From positions 1-15,387 of the forward strand of contig JAIBHM010000024.1 in assembly GCA_020028535.1 (NCBI GenBank): 15,387 nucleotides of DNA. Reading direction: 5' to 3'. The notes under the pieces are model-generated. The model made no database searches. It was given only the letters and a program-made list of their open reading frames with translations, and was not told the DNA's origin. Positions 1 through 5,453 of the stretch are shown here, piece after piece (position 1 is the stretch's first letter; each line of letters starts with the position of its first letter). The DNA comes from Armatimonadota bacterium (GTDB taxonomy: Bacteria > Sysuimicrobiota > Sysuimicrobiia > Sysuimicrobiales > Kaftiobacteriaceae). The position numbers were made by a program, and so were the translations under genes.

Positions 1-1
1 G

Positions 2-283
2 GGTACCAACATCGACCATAGTCCGGTGACCTATAATATGGATCCTCAGGAGCTGTTCCGGGCGCACCGGGAGATGGAGGAGGAGGGTCTCGACCTGATC
101 GCGATCTACCACTCGCACCCGCGGACGCGGGCCTATCCGTCGAGCACCGACATCGCAAAGGCGACGTACCCCGACTCGTTCTACATGATCGTCTCGCTGG
201 CCGATCATGGGATGGCGCCCGAGGTGCGTGCGTTCCGCATCGCCGAGGGACGAGTCAGCGAAGGGACCGTGGTCCTGACATGA
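2..283 (+). CDS. M67 (JAMM/Mov34, Mec-type) metallopeptidase, 5' end cut off
   Basis: Only the C-terminal 93 or so residues are present; the frame is open from the window edge. The zinc-binding JAMM signature H-x-H-x7-S-x2-D is intact: histidines at 110-112 and 116-118, serine at 140-142, aspartate at 149-151. The glutamate that completes the site should lie upstream of the window. Family knowledge: bacterial members of this short type, such as mycobacterial Mec, cleave an amino acid (cysteine) from the C-terminus of a ubiquitin-like sulfur carrier (CysO/ThiS/MoaD-like), releasing newly made cysteine. The stop overlaps the next gene's ATG (ATGA at 280-283), so the two are translationally coupled. 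The moeZ gene at 5454 encodes the enzyme that would charge such a carrier. The carrier and a CysM-like synthase are not in this window and could lie upstream. The fold call is firm; the exact substrate is inferred. Confidence 0.88.
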   Translation, partial: GTNIDHSPVTYNMDPQELFRAHREMEEEGLDLIAIYHSHPRTRAYPSSTDIAKATYPDSFYMIVSLADHGMAPEVRAFRIAEGRVSEGTVVLT

Positions 284-741
284 AGGTCAGCACACGCGCG
301 GAGTATGGATTGCGGGCTCTCATCGACCTCGCCCATCATTTCGGCGAAGGGCCGGTGCAGAGCAAGCATATCGCCGAGCGCCAGGGGCTACCCGAGCCTT
401 ACTTGAACCAGCTCATGACGGCACTCCGCCGCGCCGGCCTGGTCAGCAGCAAACGCGGGCCGACCGGCGGGCACATGCTGGCCAGGCCGCCCCAGCAGAT
501 CAGCCTGCGCGACGCGTTCGACGTCCTGGAAGGATCCACGTCGCTCTGGTGGTGCGTGGAGACGGACGACCCGGACTGTATCTATGCGGCGGGATGCGGT
601 TTACGGCCTGTGTGGCAGGCGATCAACGGCGCGGTGGCCCAGGTCCTGGATCGGATGTCGCTGGCCGACATCAGCCGGCCGCGCCAGCCGATCGCGGCGC
701 TATCGGCGGCGCCCAAGGCCGAAGGCTCATTGCGGACCTAA
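280..741 (+). CDS. Rrf2 family transcriptional regulator (IscR/NsrR/CymR-like) with a three-cysteine motif
   Basis: The 153-residue protein opens with the classic Rrf2 start (MKVSTRAEYGLRAL) and a winged helix-turn-helix over about residues 1-65, including the GPTGGHML wing. Cys92, Cys100 and Cys106 (C-x7-C-x5-C) sit where IscR, NsrR and RsrR hold an iron-sulfur cluster, so cluster binding is plausible; CymR-type members lack these cysteines. Members of the family control Fe-S biogenesis, nitric oxide response or cysteine metabolism. The ATG at 280 overlaps the stop of the Mec-type peptidase gene, and a hairpin terminator follows at 769-793, so the pair is one transcription unit. Inference: it may sense Fe-S or redox status and set sulfur supply. 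Its operator was not identified. Confidence 0.93.
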   Translation: MKVSTRAEYGLRALIDLAHHFGEGPVQSKHIAERQGLPEPYLNQLMTALRRAGLVSSKRGPTGGHMLARPPQQISLRDAFDVLEGSTSLWWCVETDDPDCIYAAGCGLRPVWQAINGAVAQVLDRMSLADISRPRQPIAALSAAPKAEGSLRT

Positions 742-765
742 TTCAGAACGCCGCAGCTCCCGGTG

Positions 766-793
766 AGGGGACCAGGGTCCGCCCTGGTCCTTT
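766..793 (+). terminator. Rho-independent terminator after the Mec-Rrf2 pair
   Basis: A perfect 9-bp stem, GGACCAGGG (769-777) against CCCTGGTCC (782-790) with a TCCG loop, can be extended by G-T and A-T pairs to 766-793. A short T-rich run (TTTGTCGTTT) follows. It lies between the Rrf2 stop and the promoter of the sigma factor gene. Confidence 0.75.
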
Positions 794-803
794 GTCGTTT
801 CGC

Positions 804-830
804 GGGAATGCGGCGGGTACCCCGGCCGTT
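804..830 (+). promoter_or_regulatory. SigR/SigH-type ECF promoter upstream of the sigma gene (GGGAAT-N18-GTT)
   Basis: GGGAAT at 804-809 is followed, after exactly 18 bases, by GTT at 828-830. Family knowledge: Streptomyces SigR and mycobacterial SigH recognise GGAAT (or GGAAY) and GTT with about this spacing, and both activate their own genes. Transcription would start near 836-838, just ahead of the coding region. The match was made by eye, and GTT is a short element. Confidence 0.65.
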
Positions 831-847
831 GACCGGGACGGCCCGAG

Positions 848-1483
848 ATGGGAGCGACACTGTTGGCCCAGCAGCGTGAGACTACCGCCGAAGAGCGCGA
901 GCGGTTCAGTGCGCTCGTCGGCGAGCATCTCGACGGCCTCTTCGGCGCCAGTCTGCGCCTGACGCGCAATCGCACGAAGGCAGAGGACCTCCTCCAGGAG
1001 ACGTTCCTGCGGGCCTGGAGGTCATTCCATACCTTCCGCCCTGGGACCAACGTGCGGGCGTGGCTCTACCGCATCCTCATGAACGCCTACATCGACGGCT
1101 ATCGGAAGAGCGAACGAGAGCCGGAGGTCGTCGACCACGAGGACGTGGACGAATTCTACCTCTACTCCAAAGTCCACGAGAGCGAGGACTTCCGCCGGGC
1201 CGGAAATCCTGAGGAGGTCCTCCTGGCCAACCTGATGGACGCCGACGTCAAAGGGGCGCTCCAGGGCCTGCCGGAAGCGTTCCGGAACGTCGTGATCCTT
1301 GCCGACATCGAAGGGTTTTCCTACAAAGAGATCGCGGAGATCCTGGGTATCCCGATCGGCACGGTGATGTCGCGGCTCCACCGTGGCCGCCGCCAGCTGC
1401 AGGTGAAGCTGTGGGAATATGCGCGCCGGGCCCACTACGTTGGCGCCGAGCGGCCGTCGGGGGGGACGGGTGGGGGCCCATGA
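848..1483 (+). CDS. ECF sigma factor, SigR/SigH-like
   Basis: The 211-residue protein has region 2 at about residues 18-90 (EDLLQETFLRAWRSF and the NVRAWLYRILMN segment) and region 4 at about 134-190, with helix-turn-helix FSYKEIAEILGIPIGTVMSRLHRGR. There are no extra domains. The long acidic linker (PEVVDHEDVDEFYLYSK) is typical of the SigR/SigH/RpoE-like ECF group. It would direct RNA polymerase to stress promoters. The gene overlaps the anti-sigma gene by 4 bases, and a SigR-type promoter precedes it, pointing to autoregulation. Start choice is uncertain: ATG 848 gives only about 10 bases of leader and a poor SD, while TTG 863 has GGGAG 8 bases upstream and would shorten the protein by five residues. 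Group assignment rests on the linker, the partner and the promoter together. Confidence 0.93.
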   Translation: MGATLLAQQRETTAEERERFSALVGEHLDGLFGASLRLTRNRTKAEDLLQETFLRAWRSFHTFRPGTNVRAWLYRILMNAYIDGYRKSEREPEVVDHEDVDEFYLYSKVHESEDFRRAGNPEEVLLANLMDADVKGALQGLPEAFRNVVILADIEGFSYKEIAEILGIPIGTVMSRLHRGRRQLQVKLWEYARRAHYVGAERPSGGTGGGP

Positions 1484-1710
1484 CCGAGATCGACTGCGAG
1501 CAGGTGCTCGAGCAGGTTTGGAGTTATCTCGACGGCGAGTTGGGCGAGAACGCGTACATCGAGATTCAGGCACACTTGGCGGAGTGCGCGGGCTGCGGTC
1601 CCAAGTACGAGTTTCAACGAAAGCTGTTCACCCTTGTCGAGCAGAAGTGCAAAGAGGGGCCCATCCCGGTCGAGCTGAAGCAGAGGCTCTTTCGCCTCCT
1701 CGAAGGATGA
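1480..1710 (+). CDS. Zinc-binding anti-sigma factor, RsrA-like (ZAS family)
   Basis: A small 76-residue protein with Cys6 and the H-x3-C-x2-C motif His32-Cys36-Cys39, plus Cys57. Streptomyces RsrA has Cys11, His37, Cys41, Cys44 and Cys61, so the first spacings are identical and the last differs by one. Family knowledge: RsrA-type proteins hold the sigma factor while reduced and zinc-bound, and release it when cysteines form a disulfide. It has no membrane segment, so it acts in the cytoplasm. ATG 1480 overlaps the sigma stop (ATGA), which sets stoichiometric production with its target and supports this start over any upstream one. The YLDGEL segment at 16-21 is also typical. Sensing oxidants or thiol stress is inferred from the conserved residues. 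Confidence 0.9.
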   Translation: MTEIDCEQVLEQVWSYLDGELGENAYIEIQAHLAECAGCGPKYEFQRKLFTLVEQKCKEGPIPVELKQRLFRLLEG

Positions 1711-1730
1711 CCGCTAGCCCAATCCTGTTA

Positions 1731-1758
1731 TTGCGCTTTCCTCGCGCTGCGCTATCAT
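1731..1758 (+). promoter_or_regulatory. Possible sigma70-type promoter for the response regulator pair
   Basis: TTGCGC (1731-1736), a 16-base spacer, and TATCAT (1753-1758) lie in the gap between the anti-sigma and response regulator genes. Both boxes are partial matches. A start near 1765 would leave a 27-base leader containing GAGG at 1779-1782, 9 bases ahead of the GTG start. Confidence 0.4.
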
Positions 1759-1791
1759 CGGCATCGAACGGAGGGCACGAGGTGTCCCTCT

Positions 1792-2436
1792 GTGGCTGCC
1801 ATTCGCGCCCTCATCGTAGACGACCACCGTCTGGTCGCAGACGCGCTGGCCAACGTTCTACGGGCTGATCCCGACGTCGAAGTAATCGGCATCGCTTCTA
1901 CCGGCCCGGAAGCCATCGCGCTGGCGAAACGTCTGCAGCCGTCGCTGATCGTGATGGACATCGGCCTCCCGGGGATGGACGGGGTCGAGGCCACCTGGAT
2001 GCTCCGGCGCCAGTTTCCCGCGATTCCCGTGTTGATCCTGACCATGTACGATCAGGAAGCGTACGTGCTCGAGGGGCTCCGTGCGGGCGCGGCCGGCTAC
2101 CTCCTCAAGACCGCCTCGCCCACGCAGTTCCTGGATGCCGTTCGCCGTGTGCACGCCGGCCGGCCGGTGGTGGACGTGCGCATTGCTTCTGCAGCCGTGT
2201 CCCGGGCCGCGGCTCCTCGCCTCGCCGCACGCGGGCCGTTCCCGCTCAGCAAACGCGAGACGGAGGTCGTGCAGAAGATCGTGGCCGGCCGTGCGGTGCG
2301 CGCCATCGCGCTGGAGCTCCACCTCAGCGCGCATACCGTACGCAACCACCTCAAGTCGGCCTACAGAAAGCTTGGGGTCCACAGTCAGGCTGAAGTCGCG
2401 GTGCATGCAATCCGGCGGGGGATCGCACGCGCGTGA
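1792..2436 (+). CDS. Response regulator, NarL/FixJ family (receiver + LuxR-type HTH)
   Basis: The 214-residue protein begins with GTG. The receiver domain (about 1-120) has the acidic pair Asp10-Asp11, phosphoacceptor Asp56 in MDIGLPGMDG, Thr84 and Lys106, so all residues for phosphorylation are present. The LuxR-type helix-turn-helix is at about 150-212, with LSKRETEVVQ and HLSAHTVRNHLKSAYRKLGV. It should be phosphorylated by a sensor kinase and bind DNA as a dimer, but no histidine kinase gene is in the window. SD is GAGG at 1779-1782. Its stop overlaps the GTG of the LytTR gene (GTGA), so two DNA-binding proteins are produced together, which is unusual. Target genes are unknown; the secreted protein gene at 2864 is a nearby candidate. 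Confidence 0.95.
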   Translation: MAAIRALIVDDHRLVADALANVLRADPDVEVIGIASTGPEAIALAKRLQPSLIVMDIGLPGMDGVEATWMLRRQFPAIPVLILTMYDQEAYVLEGLRAGAAGYLLKTASPTQFLDAVRRVHAGRPVVDVRIASAAVSRAAAPRLAARGPFPLSKRETEVVQKIVAGRAVRAIALELHLSAHTVRNHLKSAYRKLGVHSQAEVAVHAIRRGIARA

Positions 2437-2783
2437 CGCAATCCCCGTCCGCCGAAATCTCGGTGCTGCCGGCGCACCTGGATGGCGAGATCCGCCTGAT
2501 TCCGCTGCGCGACGTCCTCTATTGCTACGCGGAGGGTGGGCGCACGCAGATGGTCACGCCACAAGGGGAACTGCCCAGCCGGTCGTCGCTGCGGGAACTT
2601 TCCGAGCGTCTGGAGTCCGCACGATTCTTCCGCGCCCACCGCGCCTACCTCGTGAACCTCGACCACGTCCGGAGCATCGTCCCCTGGACGCGCAACGCCT
2701 TCAGTCTGTCGCTGGATGGACGGCGGGAGATCCCCCTCAGCAAGCACAAGGTCAGAGCCCTCCGCGATCTCCTCGGCTGGTAG
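2433..2783 (+). CDS. Stand-alone LytTR DNA-binding domain protein
   Basis: The 116-residue protein is almost entirely a LytTR domain: an early strand segment around VLYCYAEGGRTQMV, then LRELSERLESARFFRAHRAY and LVNLDHVRSI, ending with IPLSKHKVRALRDLLGW. LytTR domains bind DNA through beta strands, normally to pairs of direct repeats, and are usually fused to a receiver (AgrA, LytR) or a sensory domain. No receiver, PAS or membrane segment is present here, so its activity must be set by abundance or a partner. It begins with GTG overlapping the stop of the NarL-type regulator, so the pair may act jointly. Short direct repeats lie just downstream at 2814-2834. Function beyond DNA binding is unknown. 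Confidence 0.9.
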   Translation: MTQSPSAEISVLPAHLDGEIRLIPLRDVLYCYAEGGRTQMVTPQGELPSRSSLRELSERLESARFFRAHRAYLVNLDHVRSIVPWTRNAFSLSLDGRREIPLSKHKVRALRDLLGW

Positions 2784-2789
2784 CCCCAC

Positions 2790-2815
2790 GGAACTGCATA
2801 TTTCCGCCAAACGTA
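2790..2815 (+). promoter_or_regulatory. Possible ECF-type promoter (GGAAC-N18-GTA) ahead of the secreted protein
   Basis: GGAAC (2790-2794) is followed after 18 bases by GTA (2813-2815), one base off the SigR-type GTT element at the same spacing as the sites at 804 and 5345. A start near 2822 would give a leader of about 42 bases. The match is imperfect and could be chance. Confidence 0.25.
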
Positions 2816-2834
2816 GGTAAATAGGTAGTAGGAA
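2814..2834 (+). repeat. Short direct repeats, TAGGTA / TAGGTA / TAGGAA
   Basis: Three near-identical hexamers begin at 2814, 2822 and 2829 in an AT-richer patch between the LytTR gene and the secreted protein gene. They could form an operator, perhaps for the LytTR protein, although the spacing is shorter than the roughly one-turn or longer spacing usual for LytTR sites. Confidence 0.35.
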
Positions 2835-2863
2835 GTGCGAAGTTCCTGTTGAGGAGGACCACA

Positions 2864-3403
2864 ATGAACATGAAACATGGACGCCGCGTCCTCGTCGCGT
2901 TGCTTGCAGCGATGCTGGTTGCGGCGGCACCGGTGTTTGCCCAGGCCATTGATCCGTTCGGTCAGCCGGTCGTCCAGGTCCGTTCGCACCCGGCATATTA
3001 TGTCTGGGTCGATCAGGGCGGGTGGCACGTCCGGTGGGCGACCACATTCCCGCAATTGTTCTCCGGCTCGATCGCCTCGGATGGCGAGATCCGGAACCTA
3101 CGGCGTGCGGGTGGCGGCTCGGTATCCTGGCTCTCTCACGCGGGCCTGCAGCGCGCGGTGTTCGGGACCGTGGCGTTTTCCGGGATGGATGGATTCGACT
3201 TCGAGTCCACCGGGGCGAACGTCACTTTCAGTCTCCTGACGAACGCGGGGATCACCAGGCGGGACTGGGTGTTCATCGGCCGGAATCTCTTCCACCCGCA
3301 GGGGGTGCCCTTCACGCTGGTCGTGAATCCGCTGCTGGTGCTGCAGGGTGGCCGGGAACCGATGCTCAGTGACATCGACCGGCCGGTCGACCGCGACCGC
3401 TAG
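2864..3403 (+). CDS. Secreted protein of unknown function
   Basis: The 179-residue product has a clear signal peptide: basic residues at 4-8, a hydrophobic core at about 9-25, and likely cleavage after Ala26 or Ala28. There is no lipobox, no later membrane segment and no cysteine. The mature part is rich in aromatic residues and glycine with alternating polar and hydrophobic residues (YYVWVDQGGWHVRW, FSGMDGFDFES), suggesting beta structure, and ends in a charged tail (SDIDRPVDRDR). No family is recognised. ATG 2864 is chosen because GAGGAGG (2851-2857) lies 6 bases ahead; a TTG at 2849 would overlap that site. It follows the NarL/LytTR pair on the same strand with an 80-base gap holding candidate regulatory elements, so it may be their target. 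Confidence 0.8.
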   Translation: MNMKHGRRVLVALLAAMLVAAAPVFAQAIDPFGQPVVQVRSHPAYYVWVDQGGWHVRWATTFPQLFSGSIASDGEIRNLRRAGGGSVSWLSHAGLQRAVFGTVAFSGMDGFDFESTGANVTFSLLTNAGITRRDWVFIGRNLFHPQGVPFTLVVNPLLVLQGGREPMLSDIDRPVDRDR

Positions 3404-3445
3404 ATCGACCCGACGTCACCCCTCAGGTTGGAGGCGGCTCGGAGG

Positions 3446-4462
3446 CTAGTGAGCCTTCGCGGCCGCCTTCTCTTTCTGCTCCATGATCGAAGAGGAGTGG
3501 CCGGGGAACGCTGAGGCATTCGGGTTGATGAAGGTCATCGCATTGTTCACGGCGGTGGCGGCCTCACCGAATCCCGTGGCGATGAGCTTGAGCTTGCCGG
3601 GATAGATCGCGATGTCACCCGCGGCGTAGATCCCGGGGAGGTTGGTTTCCATCTTCGTGCTCACGACGATCGAGTCGTCCTGGATCGCCAGTCCCCACTC
3701 GCGGATCGGTCCGAGGTTGCTGACCAGGCCGAGAAAGGCGAGCACGGCGTCGATTTCGACGATGTCTTCCTGCTGCGTCTTGTTGTTGTAGATGACCGCC
3801 TCGCGCACGCGGTCGTCCCCGCGCAGCGCCCGCAGCTCGTAGAAGAGCTTGACGTTGATCGGCGAGGCAAAGAGCTTCTTCACGCTGTCCTCGTGCGCGC
3901 GGAAGCCGTCCCGGCGGTGGATCAGGGTGATCGACTTCGCGTAGTCCACCAGGCCCAGCGCCCAGTCCAGGGCCGAGTCGCCTCCGCCCACGACGAGGAG
4001 CCGCTTCCCGCGGTAGTCCTCTTTGGAGCGCACGGCGAACGCCAGCCCCTTCCCGATCCACTGGTCGAGCTCTGGCCGCTTGTATGTTTTGGGCGTGAAC
4101 GCGCCGATGCCGGCGCTGATCAAGACGACTTTCGTGCGGTGCTCACCCGCGTCCGTGCGCAGCGTGATCGCCCCGTCCTGGCGGTTCATGGCCTGCACGT
4201 TCTCATCGAGGTGGACGGCCGGGTGATACTGCATCGCCTGATCCACGAGGTTGCGAACCAGGTCTTTACCCAGGATCTTGGGAAAGCCGGCGACGTCGTA
4301 GATGAACTTGTCGGGGTAGAGGGCGGTGACCTGGCCGCCCAAATCGGGCTGGCTGTCGATCAGCTTGGTGCGTAGTCCACGAAAGCCCGCGTAGTAGGCT
4401 GCAAACAGCCCGGTGGGCCCGGCGCCGATGATGGTCAGGTCAAACAGGTCGTCCGCGGTCAT
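3446..4462 (-). CDS. Ferredoxin-NADP reductase, thioredoxin-reductase-like type
   Basis: The 338-residue protein has an FAD-binding GAGPTG motif at residues 13-18, a second nucleotide-binding GGGDSALDWA motif at about 157-166, and a C-terminal AGDIAIYPGKLKLIATGFGEA segment that closes over FAD. Residues such as DLGGQVTALYPDKFIYDVAGFP are typical of the YumC-type ferredoxin/flavodoxin-NADP reductases. No CxxC pair and no cysteine at all was seen, which rules out a true thioredoxin reductase. It would pass electrons between NADPH and ferredoxin in the cytoplasm. ATG 4462 is preferred, with GAGGAGG 11 bases upstream (complement of 4474-4480); an upstream TTG would overlap that site. A strong extended -10 promoter sits just upstream. 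The gene is convergent with the secreted protein gene at 2864 and divergent from 4622. Confidence 0.93.
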   Translation of the reverse strand: MTADDLFDLTIIGAGPTGLFAAYYAGFRGLRTKLIDSQPDLGGQVTALYPDKFIYDVAGFPKILGKDLVRNLVDQAMQYHPAVHLDENVQAMNRQDGAITLRTDAGEHRTKVVLISAGIGAFTPKTYKRPELDQWIGKGLAFAVRSKEDYRGKRLLVVGGGDSALDWALGLVDYAKSITLIHRRDGFRAHEDSVKKLFASPINVKLFYELRALRGDDRVREAVIYNNKTQQEDIVEIDAVLAFLGLVSNLGPIREWGLAIQDDSIVVSTKMETNLPGIYAAGDIAIYPGKLKLIATGFGEAATAVNNAMTFINPNASAFPGHSSSIMEQKEKAAAKAH

Positions 4463-4496
4463 GCCGCCGCCAGCCTCCTCTGCACGCAACCCGGCT

Positions 4497-4526
4497 ATTA
4501 TAGCATTCCCGAATTTTGAGCGTCCA
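4497..4526 (-). promoter_or_regulatory. Extended -10 promoter for the ferredoxin-NADP reductase
   Basis: Reading the minus strand, TGC precedes a perfect TATAAT (complement of 4497-4502), an extended -10 element. A weak -35 (TGGACG, complement of 4521-4526) lies 18 bases further upstream. Transcription would start near 4490, leaving a leader of about 28 bases that holds the SD. Confidence 0.7.
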
Positions 4527-4548
4527 CGAACCGCGAGGCGGGTTCGTG
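4525..4548. repeat. Inverted repeat CACGAACC-N8-GGTTCGTG in the divergent region
   Basis: A perfect 8-bp dyad with an 8-base centre lies between the divergent reductase and secreted protein genes and overlaps the upstream edge of the reductase promoter. It could be a regulator binding site or an RNA hairpin. A separate self-complementary stretch, CCCGCGCGCGGG, is at 4564-4575. Confidence 0.55.
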
Positions 4549-4621
4549 CGCGACGTCTGTCATCCCGCGCGCGGGGGCACCAGTTCCATGAAGATACCCC
4601 CTATACGGTGGAGGTGGTGGC

Positions 4622-5272
4622 ATGCGATACATCCTGGTCGCGGTCGTTCTCGTCGGGACGATCCTCGCGGCCGGACTTGCAGAAGCGGCGGCGCCGGCAC
4701 CGGTGCCGTTCAAGGCCGGTAGCTCATGGACCTACCGGGTACACACAAAGCCCGCGCAAGGCGTGGCGAAGGCCGAGATGCGGACGATCACGTACCGAGG
4801 CGAGATGAAGTTTCGCGGTCGTGCCTATCATGCGTTCGAGACTCGGACCGGAATGGCCACCCTTGAGCGAGACCTGATGATCTGGACCGGCACAGCCTTC
4901 CGCCGGGCAGTCGTGGTGCGGATGGATGGGGCGAAGACGATGGAAACCGTCTATGACAAGCCCTATGCTACCAGCGGCGTGGCGGAGAACCTCGCCGGCC
5001 GCACGCAGAACTTCGAGGAAGGTGAAGCGACAGGCCGCGGCGCCTGGAGCAACTCCGTCAGCCGCAGCACCGACGTCAAGCTGACGACTCCTGCCGGGGC
5101 GTTTACGGCGACCAGGTGGGAAGGCACGTTCATCCTGGGGCACGTCAAGCAGATCTATACCATCTACACGGTTGGCCCCGTCGAAGTGCGCGCCGACTAC
5201 GACATCTTCCTCAAGGGGCAATATCAGAGCACCGTCGTCCACGAACTGCAGAAGGGGCCAGTCCCCAAATAG
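4622..5272 (+). CDS. Secreted protein of unknown function (second)
   Basis: The 216-residue product has a signal peptide with hydrophobic core at about residues 4-20 and likely cleavage near Ala22-Ala24 (AEA-A-AP). No lipobox or later membrane segment is seen, and no cysteine is present. The mature part begins with PVPFKAGSSWTYRV, a pattern seen at the start of many periplasmic or secreted beta-sheet proteins of unknown role, and continues with alternating strands (TITYRGEMKFRGRAYHAFE). I do not recognise a named family. GGAGGT at 4610-4615 lies 6 bases before the ATG. It is divergent from the ferredoxin reductase and ends with a strong hairpin at 5287-5318, so it is probably transcribed alone. 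It is unlike the other secreted unknown at 2864 in sequence. Confidence 0.82.
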   Translation: MRYILVAVVLVGTILAAGLAEAAAPAPVPFKAGSSWTYRVHTKPAQGVAKAEMRTITYRGEMKFRGRAYHAFETRTGMATLERDLMIWTGTAFRRAVVVRMDGAKTMETVYDKPYATSGVAENLAGRTQNFEEGEATGRGAWSNSVSRSTDVKLTTPAGAFTATRWEGTFILGHVKQIYTIYTVGPVEVRADYDIFLKGQYQSTVVHELQKGPVPK

Positions 5273-5286
5273 ACTAGCCTGACCGG

Positions 5287-5318
5287 GCGCGGTTCCAGGG
5301 CGTTGCCTGGGACCGCGC
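5287..5318 (+). terminator. Strong hairpin after the secreted protein gene (T-tract missing)
   Basis: GCGCGGTTCCAGG (5287-5299) pairs with CCTGGGACCGCGC (5306-5318): 13 pairs with one G-T and a 6-base loop. No T-run follows, so it is either a terminator of the kind without a U-tract or a transcript-stabilising hairpin. Confidence 0.6.
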
Positions 5319-5344
5319 TCGCCGCATTCTGAACACCTGCGCGT

Positions 5345-5370
5345 GGAATGCAGCTCCGGGCATTCCCGTT
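5345..5370 (+). promoter_or_regulatory. SigR/SigH-type promoter candidate for the moeZ operon (GGAAT-N18-GTT), overlapping a dyad
   Basis: GGAAT (5345-5349), exactly 18 bases, then GTT (5368-5370): the same layout as the site ahead of the sigma gene, and both begin GGAATGC. A start near 5377 would leave a leader of about 77 bases with a perfect AAAGGAGG SD at 5442-5449. The spacer also completes a perfect inverted repeat, GGAATGC (5345-5351) and GCATTCC (5360-5366), so a repressor site is an alternative or additional reading. Confidence 0.55.
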
Positions 5371-5453
5371 ACACATGTGCGCCATCCTCGATTCTCACGC
5401 TATGCTAGAATTGAAGCCTAAGATCTTGGACGTGAACCGTTAAAGGAGGCAAT

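Noticed and set aside
1413..1441. GGGAAT-N20-GTT upstream of the anti-sigma gene
   Set aside because: It is inside the sigma coding region, the spacer is two bases too long, and GTT is short enough to arise by chance. The anti-sigma gene is already coupled to the sigma gene.
2849..2863. Upstream TTG start for the secreted protein at 2864
   Set aside because: The TTG overlaps the GAGGAGG site, and starting at ATG 2864 gives a well-formed signal peptide.
2385..3047. 220-residue open frame on the minus strand
   Set aside because: It lies opposite the LytTR gene and a secreted protein gene that have clear family or signal features. Long antisense frames are expected at this GC content.
4503..4510. 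GGGAATGC on the minus strand ahead of the ferredoxin reductase
   Set aside because: The next GTT is only 14 bases away, and the same bases supply the TGC of a perfect extended -10 promoter, which explains them better.
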